Of a DNA stretch of 64,000 nucleotides, positions 1 through 7,288 are shown piece after piece. The position numbers and the translations under genes are program-made. The notes beneath the pieces are model-generated. The model was not told the origin of the DNA. It did not search any database and worked only from the letters and a program-made list of their open reading frames with translations. The stretch is from JACKII01 sp041687435 (GTDB taxonomy: Bacteria > Pseudomonadota > Alphaproteobacteria > Bin95), in NCBI GenBank assembly GCA_041687435.1, contig JAWLBX010000016.1, forward strand, positions 1 to 64,000. The letters run 5' to 3'. The stretch's first letter is position 1. Each line of letters opens with the position of its first letter.

Positions 1-149
1 AACCCGAAACCTATCCGTCAGATCGATCCATGGCCTTCGGTTGCCTGCATCCATCGCCATCCGCGGATGAAATGATGGTTAATACGGGTGTCCAGCTTGC
101 AAGCGTGTCGAAAACACTGGAACCGCTTCGCTACTACGCGGAACCGTAG
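1..149 (+). CDS. 3' end of an unidentified gene (partial)
   Basis: A frame is open from the left edge of the window and stops at TAG 147-149, giving at least 48 residues and ending in LEPLRYYAEP. An ATG at position 30 could also start a 39-residue peptide in the same frame. It is convergent with the next gene, whose stop is 5 nt away. I recognise no family. The tight convergent spacing suggests it is the tail of a gene from the left part of the island, but it could be a chance open frame. Confidence 0.3.
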   Translation, partial: PETYPSDRSMAFGCLHPSPSADEMMVNTGVQLASVSKTLEPLRYYAEP

Positions 150-154
150 CGGCC

Positions 155-1045
155 TCAGGCGCAGATTTCGACATTGATGCGGTAAATGACCTGCCGCGCA
201 GTTGGTTGGTCGAGAAGCAGTTTTTCCAGGTCCGACGCCTGGATTTCGGTGAAGGGTACTTCCTCCCGAAACCCGCCCGCGAACTGGGTCAGCCGGTCGT
301 CATTGAGAATGACGAACCCAAAGCCGTATGTGCCCGGATTGGTCTCCTCGCTGAGCTCAATCGGGCCGCCGGTTTCGTGATCGTATGGGATCAGCGCAGT
401 GCCGGTTGGCAAACGGTCATACCAGTGGCCTTCCGTGAGCGGCACCGGGTACCAGGTGCCCCGAAAGCGCTGGAGAGCGATGATATAGCCTTCCGGCGCG
501 TTTATGCGAAAACAGAACGGCTCGCCAAGGCGAAGCCGCCGGTCAGGGGCAGGCTCTTCGCTTTTCAGGCCGATCAGGCCGAGCGAAGGCGTATCCAGCG
601 AGATCACCTCCAGGCTTTCGAAGCGCCCATAGCGGTTCATCAGTCTTTGCCATGGCGCATGCCCGCTCTCTGCTTCCAGCTCCGCCGCCGGTGACGCGGC
701 GGGCTGGGTTAGACCGGTCTCGATATAAAGCGCGCGCGCCGCCTCTTCGTCCTGCTCCCAGAGCCAGGCGAGATAGGCGACGAGGATTTTGCGGGTGCCG
801 TTGCGAATGGCTTTGAGCTCTTCATTCCCCCAGTAGGTATAGTCCCGCTCGTCAAAGGCTTTGGCGAGCTCGATTGGCTCGCGTCCGGGCGTTTCATTGT
901 GTTGGCGCGCGAGGTCCCGCACCTCCCGGCATAGAGCGCCGTTGGTTAGCCCCCGTTTATCCCGAGCTTTCCGGATCGCCTCAACGGCGGCGGAAAATTT
1001 CATTTTCGGCATGCGCCGGGCGTCCGGCCAAAAATCTCGGATCAT
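155..1045 (-). CDS. Hypothetical protein, possible DUF4384-like C-terminal domain
   Basis: This is a soluble-looking 296-residue protein. I place the start at the ATG reading MIRDFWPDARR, which has a GAGAG Shine-Dalgarno-like stretch just upstream; an internal ATG at 1012 is an alternative. The frame stays open far upstream, but that part has no coherent protein character. Residues about 17-110 are a charged alpha-helical segment. The C-terminal half (about 185-285) has a pattern of LGEPFCFRI, GYIIALQ, TALIPYD and NPGTYGFGFVI. This resembles the beta-rich DUF4384 domain often found in proteobacterial envelope or effector proteins, but the match is from memory of the pattern. It is divergent from the membrane-protein/coupling-protein operon, with about 250 nt between them. 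Function unknown. Confidence 0.55.
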   Translation of the reverse strand: MIRDFWPDARRMPKMKFSAAVEAIRKARDKRGLTNGALCREVRDLARQHNETPGREPIELAKAFDERDYTYWGNEELKAIRNGTRKILVAYLAWLWEQDEEAARALYIETGLTQPAASPAAELEAESGHAPWQRLMNRYGRFESLEVISLDTPSLGLIGLKSEEPAPDRRLRLGEPFCFRINAPEGYIIALQRFRGTWYPVPLTEGHWYDRLPTGTALIPYDHETGGPIELSEETNPGTYGFGFVILNDDRLTQFAGGFREEVPFTEIQASDLEKLLLDQPTARQVIYRINVEICA

Positions 1046-1294
1046 GCATCTCTCACTATCGAGGGGGCGCGCCTGAAGTCGCGTGGCGGCCCCAGGCCGG
1101 GGAACTTTCTCCCCGCATTTTTCCCATTTCTCACCGGATGTTCCATCCCGGCGCCGCATTACTTTACCGGCAGAACTTGGCTTTCGGGCCAAGTAACCGA
1201 AGCCACAAAGGATATGCGTCCCACCCGCCGGAATCACCTGATTCCGGAAACGCCCGAGGCTTGCCTGCGGCCAGGTAAAAAAGGAACGGCGATC

Positions 1295-2464
1295 ATGCCA
1301 TTCGATAGCGCGCCGGATCAGATCGGCACCCCAGCCTTGAACGAAGCGGAACGCTTCGCGCAGGACTATCAACTCTTCTATCAGCCGCTGCTTTTGCTGG
1401 CGTTCCTGATCGGGAGCGCCTGGACCAGCTACATGGGCGTTGTGTCCATGGCCGAGTGGATCAGCGGGGCGAGCGATGCCACCCGCAGTCTCGCTATGCT
1501 GATTGTGACCTGCGCCACCGGCTCGCAGTTTGCGCTGTGGCACTACACGATGAAGCTGATGCCGCGCTTTGTGGCGCTGCAGGCCAAAGGCATCGGCCTG
1601 TTTGTGGCATTCGTTCTGATGGCCGTGCTGGCGCTGGCCAGCACCTATACCAGCTTCATCGGCTCCACCCAGGACAGCGCCCGCGGTCTGGAGCTGCAAT
1701 ATCAGGCCGATCTGTATGCCGCCAAAGCCGCCATGCTCGCCCCGCGGGCCGCGGCGATGGAAGATGCGCGCCTCATTATCGGGCCGCAGGCGGCGGCGGC
1801 CTGCGCGCGCTATGAGCAGGAACTGGAAACCGGCGCGATTACCGGCTCGCGCGGCAAGGGGGTGGTGACGGGCTATCTGCTGGGCCTGTGCGAACAGAAA
1901 CGCGCCATTGCCGAAGCGCTGGATGAGATCATCGCGGCCAACAAGGCGCGGATCGCGAAGATCGAAGCGCTCTCCGGCCAGCTCGACGTCATTCTGTACG
2001 ACCGGCACCGGCCTATCGGGGACCGGGAGCTGGAATTCCTGGCCCTCGCCCGGCACATGGACGGCCTGCTCCAGGCGCTGCAAAACGAAGACCGCACCCG
2101 CGCCCTGCGCGCCGGGGCTTCGGGGCTGTCCTCGGCCATTGAAAAGCTGGAAAGCCAAAGTGGCGGTTTTGCAGCGAGCCAGGCGCGGGCCATCGCCCTG
2201 CTGGCCGATGAAGAGGCAGAAAACGCCAGCAAGATCGAGAGGCTCATTCAGGACATCGAGGCGCTGCCGCTGCCTGAAGCCGGGCGCGCCGTCCTGAAAC
2301 CGGCCCAGCTGCTCGTATGGGATCACGCGCTGCTGCACCTGCCCCAGCTGGCCATTGCACTGATCATCGATCTCTTCGCCCCGCTTTCGACGCTGTTGTT
2401 CTGGGCGGCGGCCATGAAGCGCAAGCGGCGGATCGCTCTGAACACAAAAGGAGAGCTCTCATGA
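1295..2464 (+). CDS. Uncharacterised membrane protein upstream of the coupling ATPase
   Basis: The protein has 389 residues. The start is the ATG preceded by AAGGAA about 8 nt upstream; in-frame codons further upstream lack such a site. There are three predicted membrane segments near the N terminus (about 30-50, 64-84, 98-120). A long helical, probably coiled-coil soluble section follows (about 130-345), then a last membrane segment (about 352-373) and a basic tail (KRKRR). It overlaps the next gene by ATGA, and that gene overlaps the coupling ATPase by one base, so the three are surely cotranscribed. I do not recognise a family. The context suggests an inner-membrane partner of the coupling protein or of a DNA-transfer channel, which is inference. 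Confidence 0.7.
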   Translation: MPFDSAPDQIGTPALNEAERFAQDYQLFYQPLLLLAFLIGSAWTSYMGVVSMAEWISGASDATRSLAMLIVTCATGSQFALWHYTMKLMPRFVALQAKGIGLFVAFVLMAVLALASTYTSFIGSTQDSARGLELQYQADLYAAKAAMLAPRAAAMEDARLIIGPQAAAACARYEQELETGAITGSRGKGVVTGYLLGLCEQKRAIAEALDEIIAANKARIAKIEALSGQLDVILYDRHRPIGDRELEFLALARHMDGLLQALQNEDRTRALRAGASGLSSAIEKLESQSGGFAASQARAIALLADEEAENASKIERLIQDIEALPLPEAGRAVLKPAQLLVWDHALLHLPQLAIALIIDLFAPLSTLLFWAAAMKRKRRIALNTKGELS

Positions 2465-3030
2465 AAAAACTGTCCGGCGTACCGGGCACGGCCATCGGCT
2501 TTGCCATGGTCTGTGCCTTCACCGCCCTGGTGCTGATCCTCGTCTTCGTCATGGCGGCGCGGCAAATCCCGGAGCTGGGTGGGCTGATAAACGAGGCCCG
2601 CTGCATTGCCGGTTATCCGGCCGCTGGAAGCGCGTGCGCACAAGAACAAATCCGGCAAGCCAACGCAGCCGCCAGTGCCGCCAAACGGCAAATGGCTGTT
2701 GCAGAAGCCGCCCAGCAGGCAGCTGAGGACGCCTTGGCGAGCGGCGATCTGGAATTCGCACAGGGTCCGGAGCTCAAGCGAGGGGTGAGCCTCGTCGTGG
2801 GAACGATTTACCGGGACGCCGCCAGCCGGACCGGGGTCGTTCGATCCTTTTGCTGGGCCATCGTTGATAGCGGCGGACTTGATCCCCGCGTCGGCATTGC
2901 CATCCGCAATGCGACCGGTGAGCTCACGGTTCTGGACCTGAGCGACGCCGATCTTGCCCTGCTTGGGCTCGATGCGAGCGAGGTGAGCGCCGCCCTGGCC
3001 ACCTGCCCTTGGCCGAAGGGAACGCGGTGA
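2461..3030 (+). CDS. Small membrane-anchored protein of the coupling-protein operon
   Basis: The protein has 189 residues and its start overlaps the stop of the upstream gene (ATGA). One N-terminal membrane segment (about 10-33) precedes an Ala/Gln/Glu-rich helical region (about 60-100) and a C-terminal globular part with several small beta-type motifs (GTIYRD, SFCWAIVDSGG, RVGIAIRN). Two cysteines (in EARCIAGYPAAGSACAQE) flank a Gly/Pro loop just after the membrane segment and could form a periplasmic disulfide. Its stop shares a base with the ATG of the coupling ATPase. The layout (one TM plus periplasmic domain, adjacent to a VirD4-like gene) is consistent with an accessory subunit. No known family recognised. 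Confidence 0.7.
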   Translation: MKKLSGVPGTAIGFAMVCAFTALVLILVFVMAARQIPELGGLINEARCIAGYPAAGSACAQEQIRQANAAASAAKRQMAVAEAAQQAAEDALASGDLEFAQGPELKRGVSLVVGTIYRDAASRTGVVRSFCWAIVDSGGLDPRVGIAIRNATGELTVLDLSDADLALLGLDASEVSAALATCPWPKGTR

Positions 3031-5000
3031 TGAGAAACCCGTCCCCTCAATACGGTACCGGCAAGCTCGTGCCGCGCGCCCTTATCACCGGCGGTCTGTA
3101 TTTGGGCCTAGCGGAAACCTGGCCGCTGATTGCGCCCGGCAGCCACCCACCCGAATGGCAAATCTATGCCTGGGGCGCGGCTGCGGCTCTGGCACTGGTC
3201 GGCACCGGCGCGGTCGCGGCTGATCTGGCCGCGATTGCCAAACAAATCCGGCGCGTGATCCGGGCTCACCGGCCCGGCGATGCGCTGGGCTCCGCAGACT
3301 GGCTGCGCCGGAAAGAAGCGCGCAAGGCCGGGCTCGGCAAAACAAAGGGGATCTTCCTCGGCATCTTGGACGGCCAGCCGCTCTTTATCGAGAGCGCCGT
3401 GCACGGCCTGGTCTGCGCCCCGGCGCGCAAAGGAAAAACCACCTCCTTTGTCATGCCCGCTTTGTGCCATGACATCGGCGCCTCGCGCCTGGTCACGGAC
3501 CTGAAGGGCGAGCTCACCATACAGACGGCCCGGCTCATCCGGGAGAAGCACGCTCATACTGTCATTGCGCTCGACCCGGCGCATGGCACCGGCGAGCGCA
3601 ATGCCCGGTATAATCCCATGCAGATCATTCTGGATGATCTGGCCTTCGCCAAAGAGGACGTCATTGCGGACGCCCGGTCCATGGCGATGCAGCTGCATGC
3701 CGACCCGGCGGGCGGCGCGCGCGATCCCTACTGGCCGAACGGCACCCGCAAAATCCTGACCTTTGCACTGGCCGCCCAATGCGCGCTGCGCGATCCGCAC
3801 GAAGCCAATCTCCCGGCGCTCTACGACATGCTGAGCGATAACGAGGCCTTCCTGGCGCTATTGGCGGACGCCGAAGGCAGCGATGAACTCGGCGGCGAGC
3901 TGGCCGTGCTGGCCAGGGGCATCCGCTCGACCTTCGAGAGCAATCCCAAGCAGTTCGATTCTTTCCGCGAAGGAGCCCTGCAAAGTCTGGTCGCCTTCGG
4001 CCCCAGCGGGCACCTCGCGCCCTCGGTCGAAGAATGCGACTTCCGCTTCCGGGATCTGAAGCGCGCCAAGACCACGATCTTTATGGTCTGCGATCCGAGT
4101 CGCATGGATGTGTTCGAGCCCTGGATCGGCCTTATGGTCTGGTCGGCGCTGCGCGAGCTGGTGCGCGAGAAAAATGCCATCCCCGTGCACCTGCTGCTGG
4201 ACGAGTTCACCAACTACAAGCTGAGCGGCCTTCCCGGCGCGCTGACCGCGCTGGGCGGCTACGGCATCCATGTCTGGATGGTCGTCCAGGAGCTCAAAGA
4301 GATCGCGCGCGTCTACGGCGCGCCCGCCCTGGAGACGATCCTCAGCCAGAGCGACGTCAAACAATTCTTCGGCGTGGCCGCCAGCGAGACCGCCACGCTG
4401 GTCAGCCGGATGCTCGGCCAAAGGGCCGTGCCGACGGCGTCCTTTAGCCTGGGCACGCTCTTCGGCGAACCGGCAGGGATGTCAATGAACGCCTCGCTGC
4501 GCGATCTCATGCGCGCCGATGAGCTCCGCCAGCTGCCCGAGGACGAACAGATCATCTTCATCAAGAACCTCAAACCCGTGCGCGCACTCAAAGCCGGGTA
4601 TCACGAGGTCGAGCCCTGGCGCTCCGAGGTTGCGCCCAACCCGCTGCATGGCGGCGCGCGCTTCCTCGGCAAGCTGAAAATGACACTCCGCAAGGGGCGC
4701 GCCGTCGCCGCCAAAGCCGGGCGGCGCAAGCTGCCAGCCAGCAAAACGCCCCTCCTCCGCCCCATCCTGGAAGTGCTGCATGGCCAGATGCCGCAGTTTC
4801 CGGTGGCGCTGATCGGCGCGGCGGTCCTCGTCGTCCTGGTCTTCGGCTGGCCGCATCTGCGCATCCAATACGCCAAAAACCACGCAGGCCAGTATCTCTG
4901 GTGCGAGTACTACGGCCCGCCCTTCGTCACAAAGCCCTTCACCCGCCGCGGCACCCAAAACTGCCCGGTGATTGTCTGGACCAACGGCAACCAACACTAA
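3030..5000 (+). CDS. VirD4/TraG-type conjugative coupling ATPase
   Basis: This is a 656-residue T4SS coupling protein (T4SS-DNA_transf/TraG family), the inner-membrane ATPase that brings relaxase-bound DNA to a secretion channel. There are two N-terminal membrane segments (about 16-36 and 45-66). A P-loop-like APARKGKT follows at about 130-137, then the conserved VTDLKGEL motif and a Walker B-like HLLLDEFTNY near residue 391. The Walker A is degenerate: APARKGKT in place of the usual GxxGxGKG/T. Beyond the ATPase core it has an unusual third hydrophobic segment (about 588-607) followed by a short Cys-containing tail, which typical VirD4 proteins lack. The start ATG overlaps the preceding TGA (TGATG). 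No relaxase is present in the window. Family assignment is strong; the substrate is unknown. Confidence 0.88.
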   Translation: MRNPSPQYGTGKLVPRALITGGLYLGLAETWPLIAPGSHPPEWQIYAWGAAAALALVGTGAVAADLAAIAKQIRRVIRAHRPGDALGSADWLRRKEARKAGLGKTKGIFLGILDGQPLFIESAVHGLVCAPARKGKTTSFVMPALCHDIGASRLVTDLKGELTIQTARLIREKHAHTVIALDPAHGTGERNARYNPMQIILDDLAFAKEDVIADARSMAMQLHADPAGGARDPYWPNGTRKILTFALAAQCALRDPHEANLPALYDMLSDNEAFLALLADAEGSDELGGELAVLARGIRSTFESNPKQFDSFREGALQSLVAFGPSGHLAPSVEECDFRFRDLKRAKTTIFMVCDPSRMDVFEPWIGLMVWSALRELVREKNAIPVHLLLDEFTNYKLSGLPGALTALGGYGIHVWMVVQELKEIARVYGAPALETILSQSDVKQFFGVAASETATLVSRMLGQRAVPTASFSLGTLFGEPAGMSMNASLRDLMRADELRQLPEDEQIIFIKNLKPVRALKAGYHEVEPWRSEVAPNPLHGGARFLGKLKMTLRKGRAVAAKAGRRKLPASKTPLLRPILEVLHGQMPQFPVALIGAAVLVVLVFGWPHLRIQYAKNHAGQYLWCEYYGPPFVTKPFTRRGTQNCPVIVWTNGNQH

Positions 5001-5061
5001 GGAAAAGAGCCATGAAACACCACCAATCTAAGCGCAAACCAAACAAGAAACGCGGTCAATT

Positions 5062-5091
5062 TTGCAAGGTTGTAAAAAGTTATGGTAAAAT
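5062..5091 (+). promoter_or_regulatory. Putative sigma70 promoter for the small gene and serine recombinase
   Basis: TTGCAA (5062-5067) and TAAAAT (5086-5091) are separated by 18 nt in an AT-rich stretch unlike its surroundings. It lies about 165 nt upstream of the ATG at 5258. The leader between them holds two palindromes (5196-5217 and 5226-5238). Confidence 0.45.
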
Positions 5092-5195
5092 AACCTTAGA
5101 TAGTTGCGAGAACGCAGCGAATGCCGGTGGAGCTTCATCCGAAGACTCCCGGCACAGTTTTCCAGGACAGAACACGGCTCAATTGCATGATGATC

Positions 5196-5238
5196 CCGGC
5201 GGCATTAATGCCACCGGCCATAACCTGCCTATGAGGCA
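5196..5238. repeat. Two palindromes in the leader of the recombinase operon
   Basis: Positions 5196-5217 form a 22-bp palindrome centred on GGCATTAATGCC with one mismatched pair. Positions 5226-5238 contain TGCCT-ATG-AGGCA. Both sit between the putative promoter and the first start codon, so they could be operators or leader hairpins. Only the symmetry is directly seen. Confidence 0.4.
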
Positions 5239-5257
5239 TAATAGGGAGAATTCTGTT

Positions 5258-5566
5258 ATGCATGGACCGACCGGCTCATCCCGGCGGATGCTGGAAATCG
5301 ATGTCGAGAAATATCAAGCCTTTCTCGATGATCCCAGTCTCACCGAAGACCAGAAGCGCCAGCTGATTGAGGCGCTTTGGTCTATCATCGTCGCCTTCGT
5401 CGATCTCGGCTTTGGCGTACATCCGATGCAGCAAGTTATCGAGCAGCAGGGCTGTGGACAAAACGCGAAAAACGAAAACCACGGCGCAAATCAGGGCAAA
5501 AATAGTGTAAAATGCGCTCTTGATCCGATCACTGACGCATTCAATAAAGCCGGCAGCACTGAATAA
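5258..5566 (+). CDS. Small conserved protein encoded next to serine recombinase
   Basis: The protein has 102 residues. The start is ATG 5258, with a GGGAGA purine stretch upstream; the frame is open back to an ATG at 5012, but that part overlaps the promoter and looks non-proteinaceous. The central segment (LEIDVEKYQAFLDD, then QKRQLIEALWSIIVAF and VDLGFGVHP) is a pattern I recall from short proteins encoded immediately upstream of large serine recombinases in alphaproteobacterial islands. It has a hydrophobic helix but no clear signal peptide. The C-terminal 45 residues are polar and Asn/Gln-rich. The recombinase starts 25 nt downstream, so the two are likely coexpressed. It may be a recombination directionality or accessory factor. 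That is inference. Confidence 0.6.
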   Translation: MHGPTGSSRRMLEIDVEKYQAFLDDPSLTEDQKRQLIEALWSIIVAFVDLGFGVHPMQQVIEQQGCGQNAKNENHGANQGKNSVKCALDPITDAFNKAGSTE

Positions 5567-5591
5567 AGTTGGCAAAACGAAAGGAGTCCGG

Positions 5592-7214
5592 ATGACCAAT
5601 ATTCAAAAAGAAATCGCCAGCGTTGTGCGCGCGCTGATCTATTGCCGGGTCTCTTCCGTCAAACAGCGCATTGAAGGCTCCGGCCTGGAAAGCCAGGAGC
5701 AGCGTTGCCGGGCCTATGCGGAAGAGCACGGCTATGACGTGGAAATGGTCTTCCCCGACGATGTAAGCGGCGGGGGAGACTTCATGAAACGTCCTGGCAT
5801 GCGCGCCATGCTGGCTTATCTGGAGGCCCAGGACGGCAAACCGTATGTGGTTATTTTTGATGATCTCAAGCGTTTCGCTCGCGATACGGAGTTTCATTTG
5901 AAACTTCGGCGAGAATTTGCGGCGCGCGGGGCCTTGATCGAATGCCTGAACTTTAAGTTCGAGGATACGCCCGAAGGCGTGTTTATCGAGACGATCATTG
6001 CCGCCCAGGGCCAGCTGGAGCGCGAGCAGAACCGTCGTCAAGTCATCCAAAAGATGAAATCCCGCGTTGAAAAGGGTTTCTGGGTGTTCCGCGCGCCGGT
6101 CGGCTACAAGCACGTTCCCTGCAAAAACGGCGGTGGCAAGATTCTCGTCCCCGACGAACCTCTGGCATCGGTCGTGCGCGAGGCCCTCGAAGGTTACGCC
6201 ACAGGGCGGTTTGCTTCGCAGGCCGAGGTGCAGCGCTATCTGGAAGCCGATCCATATTTCCCTAAAGATCGAAAAGACGGCTCGGTTCGCTCGATGACGG
6301 TGTGGCGGCTTCTCCGGAAGGTCGTTTATGCGGGATATGTTGAGGCTCCGAAATGGGGCGTCAGCGTCCGTGAGGGCCAGCATGAAGGGCTGATCAGCTT
6401 CGAGACGCACCAGCGCATTCTGGATACTCTGGAAGGCAAGAAGCGTCCGGCGGCACGGAAGGACTTTTCAGAGGATTTCCCGCTACGGGGCTTTGTTCTG
6501 TGCAACGATTGCGGCAAGCCCATGACCGCGGCATGGTCCAAAGGCTGCCGGAAGCATTACCCTTATTATCTGTGCGATACGCGCGGTTGCACGTCCAAGC
6601 AGAAGTCGATCCCGCGCGCCAAAATCGAGGAAGGCTTCGAACGCATCCTGAAAACCATGCAGCCCTCCCGCAAGCTCTTCGAATTGGCGCGGATGATGTT
6701 CGCCGATGCGTGGGAAGCGCGGCTGGCCGATGCCCATACTGCCAAGGCGGAGTTTACACGTCGTCTCAAGGCCGTCGATGAACAGATCGAGGGGCTATTG
6801 GACCGTGTGGTCGAAGCCTCCAGTCCGTCGGTGGTGAGCGCCTATGAAGGCCGTATCGCTAAGCTGGAGCGGGAAAAGATCATTCTCAAAGAAAGGGCCA
6901 ATCGCAGCGTTCCTCCGAAAGGACACCTAGAGGAATTTATTGAACTATCGCTTCGATTCCTGGCAAACCCTTGGAATATATACGAAAAAGGCGGAGTAGA
7001 CATACGCCATGCGGTGCTTCGTCTGGCCTTTACCCAGCCTCTCAAATACTGCCGGAAAACCGGTTATCGAACTCCCGAAACATCCTTTCCATTCAAGGTG
7101 TTAGCGGGTTTTTCAGGCCAAAATGGTGAAATGGTGCCGCCGGAGGGCATTGAACATCTATATTTAGTAGTCCGGTACCGTCCAGCATTACCGCTATCGC
7201 TGTGTTTTTATTAA
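5592..7214 (+). CDS. Large serine recombinase (site-specific integrase of unit A)
   Basis: The 540-residue protein starts at an ATG with AAAGGAG about 8 nt upstream. It has an N-terminal resolvase domain (catalytic Ser in ALIYCRVSS, about residue 21), a Recombinase domain (about 170-280), a zinc ribbon (CNDCGKPMTAAW then YLCDTRGC, about 303-335) and a C-terminal coiled coil (about 370-440). Such enzymes cut and rejoin att sites through a Ser-DNA link. The last 27 residues (from MVPPEGIEH) are encoded by the tRNA-Thr-derived repeat at 7132-7156 and by unit B DNA beyond it. At an unoccupied tRNA the same frame would continue MVPPEWIEHSTSPLPRV. So the C terminus has been replaced by insertion of unit B. 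Whether it is still active is unknown. Confidence 0.9.
   Translation: MTNIQKEIASVVRALIYCRVSSVKQRIEGSGLESQEQRCRAYAEEHGYDVEMVFPDDVSGGGDFMKRPGMRAMLAYLEAQDGKPYVVIFDDLKRFARDTEFHLKLRREFAARGALIECLNFKFEDTPEGVFIETIIAAQGQLEREQNRRQVIQKMKSRVEKGFWVFRAPVGYKHVPCKNGGGKILVPDEPLASVVREALEGYATGRFASQAEVQRYLEADPYFPKDRKDGSVRSMTVWRLLRKVVYAGYVEAPKWGVSVREGQHEGLISFETHQRILDTLEGKKRPAARKDFSEDFPLRGFVLCNDCGKPMTAAWSKGCRKHYPYYLCDTRGCTSKQKSIPRAKIEEGFERILKTMQPSRKLFELARMMFADAWEARLADAHTAKAEFTRRLKAVDEQIEGLLDRVVEASSPSVVSAYEGRIAKLEREKIILKERANRSVPPKGHLEEFIELSLRFLANPWNIYEKGGVDIRHAVLRLAFTQPLKYCRKTGYRTPETSFPFKVLAGFSGQNGEMVPPEGIEHLYLVVRYRPALPLSLCFY
7132..7156. repeat. att-like direct repeat of the tRNA-Thr 3' end (junction of units A and B)
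   Basis: This 25-nt stretch matches 15828-15852 (CCA end, acceptor and T-arm of tRNA-Thr, same orientation) at 23 of 25 positions. The mismatches are at the 15th and 17th bases. It separates the serine recombinase gene from the tyrosine integrase gene and marks the left end of unit B. Confidence 0.75.
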
Positions 7215-7242
7215 AAATGCTGTTTTGTTCTGTCTTGAATTG

Positions 7243-7271
7243 TCCATCCCTATACAACATGTAGGGGTGGA
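7243..7271. promoter_or_regulatory. Inverted repeat upstream of the integrase gene
   Basis: TCCATCCCTA (7243-7252) and TAGGGGTGGA (7262-7271) are inverted copies with one mismatch and a 9-nt spacer, ending 18 nt before the integrase ATG. The right half overlaps the 21-nt direct repeat. Such an arrangement would suit integrase binding and autoregulation. Confidence 0.4.
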
Positions 7272-7284
7272 TAGAAAGGTGGAT
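7264..7284. repeat. 21-nt terminal direct repeat, left copy (putative integrase arm site)
   Basis: Identical over 21 nt to 15750-15770. It contains two GGTGGAT units 13 nt apart. It lies 132 nt inside the left att repeat, while the right copy lies 78 nt inside the other end. This is the layout expected of arm-type binding sites for an integrase with an N-terminal arm-binding domain. An alternative is that this repeat is the true att core. Confidence 0.55.
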
Positions 7285-7288
7285 CAGA

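Larger units (their letters stand above)
1..7131. mobile_element. Island unit A: integrated element with serine recombinase and VirD4-like coupling gene (left end outside window)
   Basis: The unit ends at the tRNA-Thr-derived repeat starting at 7132, directly after a large serine recombinase gene. It carries a conjugative coupling ATPase and two membrane proteins in one operon. No relaxase, mating-pore gene or left attachment site is visible, so the element starts outside the window. The right boundary is well supported by the att-like repeat. The extent and mobility are inferred. Confidence 0.6.

Noticed and set aside
1214..1294. Longer N terminus for the first membrane protein
   Set aside because: The extra residues are Arg/Pro-rich and follow no ribosome site, while the ATG at 1295 is preceded by AAGGAA.
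155..2338. 727-codon open frame on the minus strand
   Set aside because: Only the part up to 1045 has coherent protein character. The rest lies opposite the membrane-protein gene at 1295-2464 and reflects GC-rich codon bias.
5012..5257. N-terminal extension of the small protein upstream of the recombinase
   Set aside because: The stretch overlaps a promoter-like element and palindromes and encodes a polar sequence without fold character. ATG 5258 has its own purine-rich ribosome site.
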